Source: Candidatus Anaerobutyricum avicola (GTDB lineage: Bacteria > Bacillota > Clostridia > Lachnospirales > Lachnospiraceae). From it: 64,000 nucleotides of DNA. A model generated the notes under the pieces. It saw nothing but the letters and a program-made list of their open reading frames with translations. It made no database searches and was not told where the DNA came from. The position numbers and the translations under genes were made by a program. The stretch spans positions 62,001 to 126,000 of the forward strand of contig DXGQ01000042.1 of NCBI GenBank assembly GCA_019113845.1, in the 5' to 3' direction. Shown piece after piece: positions 35,698 to 44,343 of this stretch. The number at the start of each line of letters is the position of its first letter. The first letter of the stretch is position 1.

Positions 35698-36371
35698 CGT
35701 TTTTCCCTCCTTTCATCAATTCGCTTCTGGATAAAGCGTGCCAGCGCGACGACAAGCCATCTGCAGAAGAAAGCGCCGGCGACAAAAAACAGAATCCCAA
35801 ATCCTGTGGAAAGCAGGCCGGCTCCGGCGATGACCAGAAAGCCGGAGACAGAAGCCGGCAGCAGATGAAAGGCGGTGAATACGGAATATACACCGGCGAT
35901 CACTGCCGATATGCTGCACACAAAAATGCACAGGATCACGGCAAGGACCACGATGACGCCTGCCAGCAGCATCATAAGAGCGGCGATCGCCAGCGGAGCC
36001 GCGATGGGAGCGGCGCAGATGGATAAGATCACGATGAGCAGGATGGAAAGCGGCGAGCTTTTCTTTCCGTTTTCCGGAATGGGATCGCCGGCACGGTATC
36101 TTCTGCTCTGTGTTTTGCTGTTTTGGTGGTCTGCATCCCCGGCCACCTCACTGGAGAGAGCGGTGGACGCCGTCTTCTCGCGGAGAAGTGCCGACAAAAG
36201 TTCTGCAGCCGCTTCTTTTGGCGTGCCCAGTTCCCTGATCACTTCCGCCTCATGGTCTTCTCCGGCATCTTCAAAATATTCTGTAAAATATTCCATGGCA
36301 TTTTCATAATCTTCTTTTGGCAGACGCCTCAGATAGCGCTGCAATTCTTTCAAATACTGTTCCCGGTTCAT
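35694..36371 (-). CDS. DUF1700-family membrane protein
   Basis: A 225-residue protein. The N-terminal helical segment 'MNREQYLKELQRYLRRLP' to 'VIRELGTPKEAAAELLSAL' is the DUF1700 hallmark; a linker and then four or so membrane helices (about 105-215) follow. ATG 36371 behind GGGGAGG is preferred over a longer start. It overlaps both the PadR gene before it and the DUF4097 gene after it by four bases, so the three are one translationally coupled operon. Confidence 0.85.
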   Translation of the reverse strand: MNREQYLKELQRYLRRLPKEDYENAMEYFTEYFEDAGEDHEAEVIRELGTPKEAAAELLSALLREKTASTALSSEVAGDADHQNSKTQSRRYRAGDPIPENGKKSSPLSILLIVILSICAAPIAAPLAIAALMMLLAGVIVVLAVILCIFVCSISAVIAGVYSVFTAFHLLPASVSGFLVIAGAGLLSTGFGILFFVAGAFFCRWLVVALARFIQKRIDERREKR

Positions 36372-36685
36372 TTCTTCAACCTCCCCTCGATAATACCGTC
36401 TATGGTTTCCTTGTAGACATTCCATTCTTCTTTCAGATAAAGAAGCTGTTCTTTTCCCTGTTCTGTGATGGAATAATATTTGCGGTTTCTGCCCTGAAAT
36501 TCCTGATTGTAGGTGCTCAGGTAGCCATTCTGTTCCAGCTTCCGGAGGATCGGATAGAGCGAGGACTCCTTGATGCTGGCGGCCAGCTTGACCGTCTGGC
36601 TGATCTCATATCCGTACGAATCCTGACAAGCGACGATGGAAAGAATCAGGCACTCGATCAATACCGATGAGACGGGGTAATACAT
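36368..36685 (-). CDS. PadR-family transcriptional regulator
   Basis: A 105-residue winged-helix regulator with the PadR pattern 'ILSIVACQDSYGYEISQTV', 'ESSLYPILRKLEQNGYLS' and 'GRNRKYYSITEQGKEQLLYL', and a short C-terminal helix for dimerisation. ATG 36685 follows AAAGGAG. It probably represses its own DUF1700-DUF4097 operon. The AT-rich upstream stretch (36690-36780) should carry the promoter. Confidence 0.9.
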   Translation of the reverse strand: MYYPVSSVLIECLILSIVACQDSYGYEISQTVKLAASIKESSLYPILRKLEQNGYLSTYNQEFQGRNRKYYSITEQGKEQLLYLKEEWNVYKETIDGIIEGRLKK

Positions 36686-36835
36686 GGCAGTCACTCCTTT
36701 CTGTGTTTTTTTGCATATATAAAATTTTTATATATCAAATATTACAGCATATATAAATAAATGTCAATACATTTTTTTCGAGGAGCGTTTTTTGTTTCAC
36801 AGGAACGTAATTTCCCAGGAATGTTTTGCAGTAAA

Positions 36836-36888
36836 CAAAAAGGGGGCTGACGCCTCTATGATGATATGTCCATAGAGGCGTCAGCCCC
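36836..36888 (-). terminator. 18-bp perfect hairpin terminator after the PepSY gene
   Basis: GGGGCTGACGCCTCTATG (36843-36860) and CATAGAGGCGTCAGCCCC (36871-36888) are perfect inverted repeats around a 10-base loop. On the minus strand the stem runs into TTTTTG, so it ends the PepSY transcript. Confidence 0.85.
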
Positions 36889-36985
36889 AAAGAAAGATGT
36901 TTATATATTTGTCAGTCATCCCTGTCTGAGAGTCGGGAAGATGCGAGTCGATAAATCAGGAGAAATCGGTGTCCGATCGCCGCCA

Positions 36986-37735
36986 TCAGTCATCGTAAAT
37001 GGATTCGCTGCTCCAGTCGATGATATCGCCGGTCTGCGCGTCGATCTCAAAGTCGTACTCCATTTCGTTGTATACGATGGTTCCTTCGTAAACCGTTCTG
37101 CCGTCATCGTTGTCCTGATGGATGCGGATGTCATTTTCCGTTGCGCCGGACACCTGGTCAAGGGCGATGTTTCTTGCTTTCTTCTCAGAAATCAGATCGC
37201 CGTTGTTGCCTGCGTTGCTGCTGCCATTGTTCCAGTCGTCGTCTTCCATCTCGCTGCTCCAGTCAATGATCGCGCCGCTTGCCGCGTCAATCTCAAAATC
37301 GTATTCCACACCGTCGTGGTAGATGGAACCTTCATAAATGTTTCTGCCGTCATCGTTATCTTTATGGATGCGAAGTTCCTCTGCGGTCGCTCCACTTACT
37401 TCTGCCAGAGCGATGGAGGAAGCTTCCTCCTCGGAGATATAACCATCGTCGTTGTTCTGTGCGCCGGAAGCGGTGGTCGCTGCCGCTGTGCTGCCGCCGT
37501 CATCCGCGTTGTCGTCGCCAGCCTGACCGGTGCCTACTACGGTGTTCACACTGCTCTCTGTGGCGCTTGCCGCGTTATCGTCCGCATTGTCGTCTGCAAC
37601 ATTCTGATTATCGGTCTGTGTTACCACATTGGCGTTGTCGTCAGACTGTGCTGTGCCGGAATTATCAGAACATCCGGTCATGATCCCGAGAGAGAGAATG
37701 GATGCGGTTAATAAAAACATAATTTTCTTTGTCAT
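36986..37735 (-). CDS. PepSY-domain lipoprotein
   Basis: A 249-residue lipoprotein (lipobox MTGC, Cys about 22). An Asp/Asn/Ala-rich linker (25-95) is followed by two homologous PepSY domains (about 97-165 and 180-249). Each has a start such as 'ISEEEASSIALAEVSGATAEE', a central 'HKDNDDGRNIYEGSIYHDGVEYDFEID' type block (split here by species of residue) and the ending 'GDIIDWSSE'. PepSY domains often inhibit peptidases or bind metal outside the cell. It is monocistronic. Confidence 0.88.
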   Translation of the reverse strand: MTKKIMFLLTASILSLGIMTGCSDNSGTAQSDDNANVVTQTDNQNVADDNADDNAASATESSVNTVVGTGQAGDDNADDGGSTAAATTASGAQNNDDGYISEEEASSIALAEVSGATAEELRIHKDNDDGRNIYEGSIYHDGVEYDFEIDAASGAIIDWSSEMEDDDWNNGSSNAGNNGDLISEKKARNIALDQVSGATENDIRIHQDNDDGRTVYEGTIVYNEMEYDFEIDAQTGDIIDWSSESIYDD

Positions 37736-37938
37736 AGTAAAGTCCTCCTTTTTTAAATCCTGTATGTTGTTTTGCTCTGTTGTTTTGTCTATGGCTATAT
37801 ATTATCAGCCATTTTTAAATTAAAAATAAACATATCTTATGTTTTTTGAAAAATTTTTCTCAGCAAATCTTATATTTCCGGGATTTTAAGAGAAAATATG
37901 GAAAAATGCGGAAAAAATGAAAGGCGAAAAAGAATCGG

Positions 37939-37994
37939 TTGACAAATCCGGGCGGAATAAGTATACTAAGTGTACTAATAGTGCTAATACACTT
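37939..37994 (+). promoter_or_regulatory. Consensus promoter with inverted-repeat operator for the GntR-ABC operon
   Basis: TTGACA (37939-37944) and TATACT (37962-37967) are 17 bases apart. Directly downstream, AAGTGTACTA (37968-37977) and TAATACACTT (37985-37994) form an inverted repeat over the expected start of transcription. YtrA-type GntR regulators bind operators of this kind and repress their own operon, so autoregulation is likely. Confidence 0.75.
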
Positions 37995-38104
37995 GTGGAA
38001 CTGTGGACCGATATATGCATGTGTGTAACTATCTGGAGAGATCAATACAAGCGTATGTGCGGATCATGCATTTCTATCATATATTTTTATAAGGAGGCGG
38101 GCAT

Positions 38105-38539
38105 GTGATTATCCTTGATTACAACGATAAGCGCCCCATCTATGAGCAGATTGTGGATAAGATGCAGAGGCTCATTGCCGGCGGCGCGCTGGAACCGGAT
38201 GAGAAGCTTCCCTCGGTGCGCTCGCTGGCGGTGGAGCTGTCCATCAACCCCAATACCATACAGCGGGCGTACAGCGAACTGGAGAGAAGCGGATTCATTT
38301 ATTCCGTAAAGGGCCGCGGCAATTTTGTCCGGGCCGATGAACATCTGAAAGAGAAACAGCAGCGAAAGCTCCTGGATGCGCTGGAGAAACAGTTGATATC
38401 CTGCCGGGAGCAGGGGATAACGAGGGAAAATATCCTCGCCAGTGTGGATAACATTTATCCGGCGGAAGAAGATTCCCGGGCGGGCGCCGCGCTCGACGGG
38501 GAAGAGAGGCAGGAGCCAAAAAGAGGAGGTGTCCAATGA
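38105..38539 (+). CDS. GntR-family (YtrA-like) transcriptional regulator
   Basis: A 144-residue regulator. The N-terminal winged helix is typical: 'PIYEQIVDKMQRLIAGGAL', 'LPSVRSLAVELSINPNTIQR', 'YSELERSGFIYSVKGRGNFV'. The C-terminus is a short helical effector region (about 80-144), as in the YtrA subfamily. The start is GTG 38105 behind AAGGAGGCGG. Its stop overlaps the ABC ATPase start. A well-placed operator lies upstream. Confidence 0.9.
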   Translation: MIILDYNDKRPIYEQIVDKMQRLIAGGALEPDEKLPSVRSLAVELSINPNTIQRAYSELERSGFIYSVKGRGNFVRADEHLKEKQQRKLLDALEKQLISCREQGITRENILASVDNIYPAEEDSRAGAALDGEERQEPKRGGVQ

Positions 38540-39435
38540 TCGAGATTAAAAATGTCAGCAAACGTTTTGGAGATATCGAGGCGGTCTCCAATGTCAGTCT
38601 GACATGGAAAGATAACAATGTATTCGGCCTGCTGGGGACGAACGGCGCGGGAAAAAGTACCCTGCTTCGGATGATGGCGGGCGTACTTGCGCCTGACGGG
38701 GGCGAGATTCTCATCGACGGAGAAAATGTGTGGGATAACCCGGAGGCAAAGAGGAAGATTTTTTACATTTCCGACGACCAGTTCTTCTTTCCGCACACCA
38801 CGGCGGAAAAGATGGCGGAAGTGTACGGCGTCTACTATCCGGAGTTTGACCGGAGGAGGTTCCGGAAGTTTCTGCTGCGGTTCGGCCTTGATGGGGAGCG
38901 GAAGATCCAGACCTATTCCAAGGGAATGAAAAAACAGCTCTCCCTGATCTTAGGTCTCTGTGCCAACGTGCCGTATCTGCTCTGCGACGAGACATTTGAC
39001 GGGCTTGACCCGGTGATGCGTCAGGGGATTAAGGGAATCCTGGCAAGAGAGATCGACGAGAAGGGGCTGACCCCGGTCATCGCCTCCCACAACCTGCGGG
39101 AGCTGGAGGATATCTGCGATCACATCGGTCTGCTCCACAGGGGCGGCGTTCTTCTCTCAAAAGATCTGGAAGATCTGAAATGGAATCTCCATAAGATCCA
39201 GTGTGTATTGCCGGAGGAGATGGACGGAGGACTGAAAGCTTCTCTGGACATTCTGACGATGGAGCGGAGAGGAAAGCTTCTCACTCTCACCGTGCGGGGC
39301 GGAGAGGAAGAGATCCTCGCGAAGATCGGGGAGCTGCAACCGGCCTTTATGGAAGTGCTCCCGCTTTCTCTGGAAGAAATCTTTATCAGCGAAACGGAGG
39401 TAGTCGGTTATGACATCAAAAATATCATTTTCTAA
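38536..39435 (+). CDS. ABC transporter ATPase (YtrB-like)
   Basis: A 299-residue ABC ATPase. Walker A is 'GTNGAGKST', the signature region is 'TYSKGMKKQLSLILGLC' (a degenerate signature common in ABC-2 exporters), the Walker B region is 'YLLCDETFDGLDP' and the switch is 'IASHNLRELE'. Residues about 215-299 form the C-terminal domain. It overlaps the regulator and the membrane partner, which indicates one operon for an exporter or an envelope-stress module. The substrate is unknown. Confidence 0.9.
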   Translation: MIEIKNVSKRFGDIEAVSNVSLTWKDNNVFGLLGTNGAGKSTLLRMMAGVLAPDGGEILIDGENVWDNPEAKRKIFYISDDQFFFPHTTAEKMAEVYGVYYPEFDRRRFRKFLLRFGLDGERKIQTYSKGMKKQLSLILGLCANVPYLLCDETFDGLDPVMRQGIKGILAREIDEKGLTPVIASHNLRELEDICDHIGLLHRGGVLLSKDLEDLKWNLHKIQCVLPEEMDGGLKASLDILTMERRGKLLTLTVRGGEEEILAKIGELQPAFMEVLPLSLEEIFISETEVVGYDIKNIIF

Positions 39436-41461
39436 ATGTATGAAGGAAAATATGCGCCACCGGCTTGCCATCAATGTGGTGACGCTGCTTTATTTTCTGT
39501 TCACCCTGCTTTACTTTGTAGTTGTGATCCAAAATGCCATGGCGTACGACGGATGGACCAGGCAGGAGGTGTACGGCTCCATCCTCTCCGCCGCGGGACC
39601 GAACGAATTATTATTCCTGTGCGCCGCGCTGGGGGCAGTCACCGCGTTTTGCGGATTTTCGTATCTGCATTCCCGGACGAAGACAGATTTTTATCACTCC
39701 CTGCCGGTGCGAAGAAGAGACCTCTTCTGGACGGTGACGGCCAACAGCTTTCTGGTGTTTGCGGTTCTGCTCCTGGCTGCCTCCGTGGTAGAAGCGGTGA
39801 TCGCCGCCGTTCTTGGCTATGTTACTTTGGAATTACTGGGGTACCTGCTCTTAGCTGTTCTCTGCAACATGCTGGCGTTCGGTTCCGCCTTTTTTACGGC
39901 AGCCCTCGCCATGATCATGACGGGACACATCGTGGTGGGGATTCTCGGAACGGCGGTGTTTATCACCTGGGCGCCAATGATCATAAAATATATGTTCATT
40001 GAACTGCAGCAGATATTTTTTGCATCCTATGTGGAACCATCCGAAGTGTTTAAGCTCTTTGATTACGGCTCGCCGGTGTATCTTTCCGTCTGTCTGTGCC
40101 CGACGCAGGAAGGATGGCAGTGGGAGGACAAGGGGCCGGTGTTGCTTGCCGTCGTCATCTGGCTTGTTGTTCTGGCAGCGCTTTGTCAGTTCCTTTTTGA
40201 CCGGCGGCCGTCGGAGGCTGCGGGAAAATCCATGGCGTTTCCGAAGATCAATCCGCTGATCAGGGTGCTTTTAGTCATCCCGGCGGCGGTCTATACCGGT
40301 TCCTACCTTTACAGCATCACGCTGGGCGCTTCCAGACTCTGGGTGTTCCTCGGCGCGATCCTCGGAACGATACTTTTCCACGGTATCATAGAATGTATCT
40401 ACCAGTTTGATATCCGCGGCATGTGGAGCCACAAAAAACAGATGGCGCTGACTCTGGCGGCGGTGCTTTGTCTGACGCTGTCTTTCTATCTGGATGTATA
40501 CGGCTATGATCGCTTTATCCCTTCCGCCGGCGGTGTGGAAAGCGTGGCAGTAAAAGATGATGTGGCGACCATGAGAGAAATCTATTACTGGGGCAAAGAA
40601 GAAAAAGGAGTCACCGGCGAACAGAAAGAAAAACTCCTTACTCTTTTAAAGACCGCGCTGCAGGAGAACGCCGGAGACAGCACGGCAGAAGAGAGCGGAA
40701 CTTTTTCGGGATTCTATGATACCACGACCGGCCGCAGTATCTTTGAGGAAGGGAAAAAGAGTATCCAAGTCATTTATTATATGAAGAACGGGAGAGAGAT
40801 CAAGAGAAACTTTGCCCTGGCAGAAGATCAGGCAGACGACATGATGGAGAAAGCCTATGCCATGAAAGACCAGCGGGCCAGCGTCTACTCCCTCTACACG
40901 GCGGACTGGGACGCCATATCGGATATCTCCTGTAATGATATGCTGGAAGACCAACCCCTGCGTCTGACCGAGGAAGAGAGGGATCAGTTCCTGACGACGT
41001 ACCTCTCGGAGCTTGACACCCTGACATATGACGATATGCGAAATGTGATCCCGACAGCGGAACTTACCCTGAACCACGAAGATAAGAAAATCCAGGGATA
41101 CATGGAAGACTATTATTACATTTACCCGTCCTTTACAAAGACGATCGCTTTCCTTCAAGGCAAAGGATATGACATCACGAAAACCCTTGCCGACGTCAAC
41201 ATCACAGGCGTCGAGATCGCCCGTTACGATGCCGACGGGGAGAAACACTGGACGGTGACGGACCCGGCAGTGATACAGCCGGTCAAAGAGAAACTTATCC
41301 TGAATGAGAGCAATTTCTCCTTTTACGCGACAGGATACGAGGGCGAGGCGGCGGCGTCCGACTATGATCTGATCGTCTATTTCAACGACGGGTACGGCGA
41401 GAAATCCGTGTACGCATGGGCCGACGACGAGACTATAAAAATGCTCACAGCCGAAGAATAA
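39410..41461 (+). CDS. Membrane subunit of the GntR-controlled ABC transporter
   Basis: A 683-residue protein. The first ~360 residues carry about seven or eight membrane helices in the style of ABC-2 permeases ('NVVTLLYFLFTLLYFVVVIQ', 'FSYLHSRTKTDFYHSLPVRR', 'LLGYLLLAVLCNMLAFGSAF'). 'FYHSLPVRR' is typical of the large permeases next to YtrA-type regulators. The remaining ~300 residues are a soluble, probably extracytoplasmic domain rich in Asp, Glu and Tyr. The gene overlaps the ATPase gene by 26 bases. The transported molecule cannot be inferred. Confidence 0.85.
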   Translation: MTSKISFSKCMKENMRHRLAINVVTLLYFLFTLLYFVVVIQNAMAYDGWTRQEVYGSILSAAGPNELLFLCAALGAVTAFCGFSYLHSRTKTDFYHSLPVRRRDLFWTVTANSFLVFAVLLLAASVVEAVIAAVLGYVTLELLGYLLLAVLCNMLAFGSAFFTAALAMIMTGHIVVGILGTAVFITWAPMIIKYMFIELQQIFFASYVEPSEVFKLFDYGSPVYLSVCLCPTQEGWQWEDKGPVLLAVVIWLVVLAALCQFLFDRRPSEAAGKSMAFPKINPLIRVLLVIPAAVYTGSYLYSITLGASRLWVFLGAILGTILFHGIIECIYQFDIRGMWSHKKQMALTLAAVLCLTLSFYLDVYGYDRFIPSAGGVESVAVKDDVATMREIYYWGKEEKGVTGEQKEKLLTLLKTALQENAGDSTAEESGTFSGFYDTTTGRSIFEEGKKSIQVIYYMKNGREIKRNFALAEDQADDMMEKAYAMKDQRASVYSLYTADWDAISDISCNDMLEDQPLRLTEEERDQFLTTYLSELDTLTYDDMRNVIPTAELTLNHEDKKIQGYMEDYYYIYPSFTKTIAFLQGKGYDITKTLADVNITGVEIARYDADGEKHWTVTDPAVIQPVKEKLILNESNFSFYATGYEGEAAASDYDLIVYFNDGYGEKSVYAWADDETIKMLTAEE

Positions 41462-41598
41462 CGGGAAACAGAAAATACAGTGCGCCCACTTCGACAAGCC
41501 GCCGCCTTTGAAAAATCTGCAGTTACCCGTGGCGAAGTATCCCCGGTTGTGCTACACTGTAAAGCAGCAGAGAAAAGAAAGGGAGGTATCTTTTTACC

Positions 41599-42156
41599 AT
41601 GGACAGACTGAATGATTTTATGAGCGTGTTGACGGGTCATTTTAACAATAAAGAACAGTATGAGCGATTAAAAACGGAGAATGAAAAGTTCCCATATGCA
41701 AGACATGTCAACACCATCTGCAACGATAAGATTCGCAATCTTCCGGAAGACTTTGCCGGTTACTTTATGGTGGAAGAGAGTTATTACACGATCGGCGGCA
41801 AGACCCACGGTTCTCCGCACCTGTTTTTATTCACAGAAGAAAAAGAAGGAGTCAGACTGACTTCCTATGAGACGCCGGAAGGCTATGATCAGAATTCCTT
41901 TACTTATGACAATATGAAGGAGATTGATTATACCGCACTCAAACCGTCGGAAAAATTCGTTCCGGCCCTTTATGTAAAGAAAGATGGCGTCTGGGAGGGA
42001 GGCAGTGTGAGCATGTTTTCACCGGTGTTAAAATTCACCTTGTGGGAACGCTTTTCCGAAGAAGGTCTGGAAGTCACCGAGACGATGGAAGTCAATGGAA
42101 AGAGAACGTTTGGGTACGATGTGCCGATTCTGTACCGGAAAGAGGATAGAAGATGA
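41599..42156 (+). CDS. Unknown protein, possibly CpcT/CpeT-like fold
   Basis: A 185-residue soluble protein without signal peptide ('MDRLNDFMSVLTGHFNNKEQ', 'ARHVNTICNDKIRNLPEDFA', 'GYFMVEESYYTIGGKTHGSP', 'LWERFSEEGLEVTETMEVNG'). The 'L-x-G-x-F-x-N-x-x-Q' start followed by a 'Y-x-x-x-E-S-Y' segment resembles the CpcT/CpeT beta-barrel family, but I am unsure and there are no phycobiliproteins here. AAAGGGAGG precedes ATG. It is a single gene ending in a hairpin at 42175-42198. Confidence 0.65.
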   Translation: MDRLNDFMSVLTGHFNNKEQYERLKTENEKFPYARHVNTICNDKIRNLPEDFAGYFMVEESYYTIGGKTHGSPHLFLFTEEKEGVRLTSYETPEGYDQNSFTYDNMKEIDYTALKPSEKFVPALYVKKDGVWEGGSVSMFSPVLKFTLWERFSEEGLEVTETMEVNGKRTFGYDVPILYRKEDRR

Positions 42157-42174
42157 AATAATATCACACAGCAC

Positions 42175-42198
42175 GGGTCCGGATTTTTATCCGGACCC
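42175..42198. terminator. Hairpin between convergent small genes
   Basis: GGGTCCGGAT and ATCCGGACCC pair perfectly around TTTT. The following sequence is AT-rich without a clean T run; it probably ends transcription from both sides. Confidence 0.6.
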
Positions 42199-42262
42199 GA
42201 AGTATATTTAAGAAGTAAGAAGTACGTCCGGGAAATATGTCCAGGAAGTACGTACTCTATAT

Positions 42263-42649
42263 TTATGCCAGTTGTGTTATCACGCCGAGGATGACACAGG
42301 CTGCCGCCACCGCCAGAGCAATCCCGATCTTCTTCCAGGAAAAGCTGTAGAGCATATCCGGTTTCAGGGCGTCATAGCGGATCGTGATCTTTGTTCCGAC
42401 TTCCGCGCTCATGGGAACCTGAATCCGGTTATAGGAAATGTATCTTTTGCCGTTCACCTTGTAGGTGATTTTGGCCCACTTAGAATTGCGGAAACGCGTC
42501 TTCTCCGGTCCCGGCGTCCAGATGGAATACACGGTTCCTTCAGTGACGCTGCACCGGGCGCGCTTGACAAAGAAACCGTAGGCGTTGCCGAGGGCGTAGG
42601 CGACAGCAAGCGCGGCGATGATATAAAGGAAAATACTGTCATTATTCAT
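42263..42649 (-). CDS. Small membrane protein, DUF3592-like
   Basis: A 128-residue protein with a membrane helix at each end (about 5-24 and 105-125) and a soluble beta region between them ('ARCSVTEGTVYSIWTPGPEK', 'KITYKVNGKRYISYNRIQVP', 'KITIRYDALKPDMLYSF'). The middle part resembles DUF3592-type domains, but no function is known. ATG 42649 has GGAGG upstream and fits better than a longer start. Confidence 0.65.
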   Translation of the reverse strand: MNNDSIFLYIIAALAVAYALGNAYGFFVKRARCSVTEGTVYSIWTPGPEKTRFRNSKWAKITYKVNGKRYISYNRIQVPMSAEVGTKITIRYDALKPDMLYSFSWKKIGIALAVAAACVILGVITQLA

Positions 42650-42780
42650 AGTGAAAACCTCCGATATAATGTTTATAATGATACGGCCGGGTCTAAGGCG
42701 GCCTGTACCAGGATAACATGATAAATGTACCACAAATCGCTTGGTGTACGGCGCCAATGAGGCGATCATCTAAACTGTTC

Positions 42781-43317
42781 TTACATCTCGTAATCCATAT
42801 AGTCCGCCAGATACCCTTTTGCCCGTAGCGCTTCCTCGATCTCATCGAGGATCTGTTCGCTGTCCGCGCGTATCGTGTGGTAGTGGTAGCCGGAGGTAGC
42901 GCTTGAGAGCAGAGAAGACTTGCTGGAAGCGAGTTCTTCCTTAAAGTTGTGGGTGTCCCGGCGGCTTTTGATATTTAAGGGGGCGGAAACTTTGCCGTAA
43001 ACCCGGTGGTTGATACTCACGTCCACGATACAGCCACCCAGATCCACGATCGTCTGAAGTTCATCTTCCACCTGCGCGTCAGTGTGACAGACCTTGACGA
43101 CCCGGGTACAGCCCGGCGTACCGTTTAACAGATATCCCCGCCCCGTGGAAAGGATGGGATAGCCGGCGGTGCGAAGGAGAGCGATATCCTGTACGACCAC
43201 CTGGCGGCTGACACCGGTTTCCTTCCCCAGTCTGGTTCCGGAAAGGGGAACGTCAGACTGGGAAAGCAGGGTGAGCAGGGTTTTTCTTCTGCTGCTTCCG
43301 TCTGATTCTTTTTTCAT
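42781..43317 (-). CDS. niaR: NiaR-type niacin-responsive repressor
   Basis: A 178-residue repressor. An N-terminal helix-turn-helix ('TLLTLLSQSDVPLSGTRLGK', 'VSRQVVVQDIALLRTAGYPI') is followed by the 3H ligand domain with its three conserved His blocks ('KVCHTDAQVEDEL', 'SINHRVYGKV', 'TSGYHYHTIRAD'). NiaR represses NAD synthesis genes when nicotinic acid is present. Its place directly after nadA-nadB-nadC on the same strand fits. ATG 43317 behind AAAGGAG is preferred. Confidence 0.9.
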   Translation of the reverse strand: MKKESDGSSRRKTLLTLLSQSDVPLSGTRLGKETGVSRQVVVQDIALLRTAGYPILSTGRGYLLNGTPGCTRVVKVCHTDAQVEDELQTIVDLGGCIVDVSINHRVYGKVSAPLNIKSRRDTHNFKEELASSKSSLLSSATSGYHYHTIRADSEQILDEIEEALRAKGYLADYMDYEM

Positions 43318-43413
43318 AACAACTGTCTCCTTTTTGGACCGATTCATGTACATGAGGATCTGTCTCCCGGAAACAGTATCTGTCCGGGGAGAACAGGCTC
43401 GTTCGGAGTCTTA

Positions 43414-44289
43414 CTATTCATCCAGAACCTTCAGATGCTTTAAGCTGATGTCCAGAATTGGCGCGGAGTGAGTCAGAGCGCCGCTGGAAATGTAATCCAC
43501 ACCGAGCGAGGTGATGGTCTCAATGTTCTCTTTTGTGATGTTGCCGGAACATTCGGTCTCGGCACGGCCGTCGATGATACGGATGGCTTCCGCCACCATT
43601 TCCGGACTCATATTGTCAAGCATGATGATGTCGGCGCCGGCTTCCACAGCCTCCCGTACCATGTCCAGATCCTCGGTTTCCACTTCGATCTTCAGAACAA
43701 ACGGAGCGTAGGCCCGGGCAGCCTCGATGGCCTGCCGCACGCCTCCGGCAGCGTCAATGTGATTATCCTTTAAGAGAACGCCGTCGGAGAGATTGTAACG
43801 ATGGTTATGACCGCCTCCGATGCGGACTGCATATTTTTCAAAAATACGCATGCCCGGCGAAGTTTTTCTCGTATCAAGAAGTTTGGTCTTGCTGCCCTTT
43901 AACATGTCGGCAAGATTGCGGGTGTAGGTGGCGATGCCGGAGAGACGCTGCAGATAGTTGAGCGCGGTGCGCTCTCCGGACAGCAGGACGCGGACGTCAC
44001 CGGTGACGACAGCCAGTGCCTGTCCGGCTTCCACAGGATCTCCGTCCTGGATTGTCCGGCCGTTAGTCTCGATAAAAGTCACTTCTGTGTTTTCGTCGAG
44101 AAGTTTGAATACCCGCTCAAAAATCTGAAGACCGGCGATGATGCCGTCTTCTTTGGCAAAGAGGTAAACTTCTCCTTTTTTGTATTCCGGCATCACGGCG
44201 TTGGTGGAAACGTCTTCGCTGTGGATATCTTCTTCCAGTGCCAGTTTTATGTATTTATCGGCCACAAGCCGCAAAGTAATCGGATTCAT
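43414..44289 (-). CDS. nadC: Nicotinate-nucleotide pyrophosphorylase (quinolinate phosphoribosyltransferase)
   Basis: A 291-residue enzyme that makes nicotinate mononucleotide from quinolinate and PRPP. Motifs: 'LALEEDIHSEDVSTNAV', 'SGERTALNYLQRLSGIATYT', 'LDTRKTSPGMRIFEKYAVRI', 'GGGHNHRYNLSDGVLLKDNH' and 'EVETEDLDMVREAVEAGADI'. It is the third gene of nadABC. The start has GGAAA upstream and lies 54 bases after nadB. Confidence 0.95.
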   Translation of the reverse strand: MNPITLRLVADKYIKLALEEDIHSEDVSTNAVMPEYKKGEVYLFAKEDGIIAGLQIFERVFKLLDENTEVTFIETNGRTIQDGDPVEAGQALAVVTGDVRVLLSGERTALNYLQRLSGIATYTRNLADMLKGSKTKLLDTRKTSPGMRIFEKYAVRIGGGHNHRYNLSDGVLLKDNHIDAAGGVRQAIEAARAYAPFVLKIEVETEDLDMVREAVEAGADIIMLDNMSPEMVAEAIRIIDGRAETECSGNITKENIETITSLGVDYISSGALTHSAPILDISLKHLKVLDE

Positions 44290-44343
44290 GATGTGTTTCC
44301 TTTCTGTTGTTCTTGTCAGGTGTGCAGTGCCTGTCCGGATCGA

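Noticed and set aside
36866-37711. 281-codon plus-strand frame over the PepSY gene
   Set aside because: Antisense to a lipoprotein with two PepSY domains; apparent repeats come from the duplicated domain.
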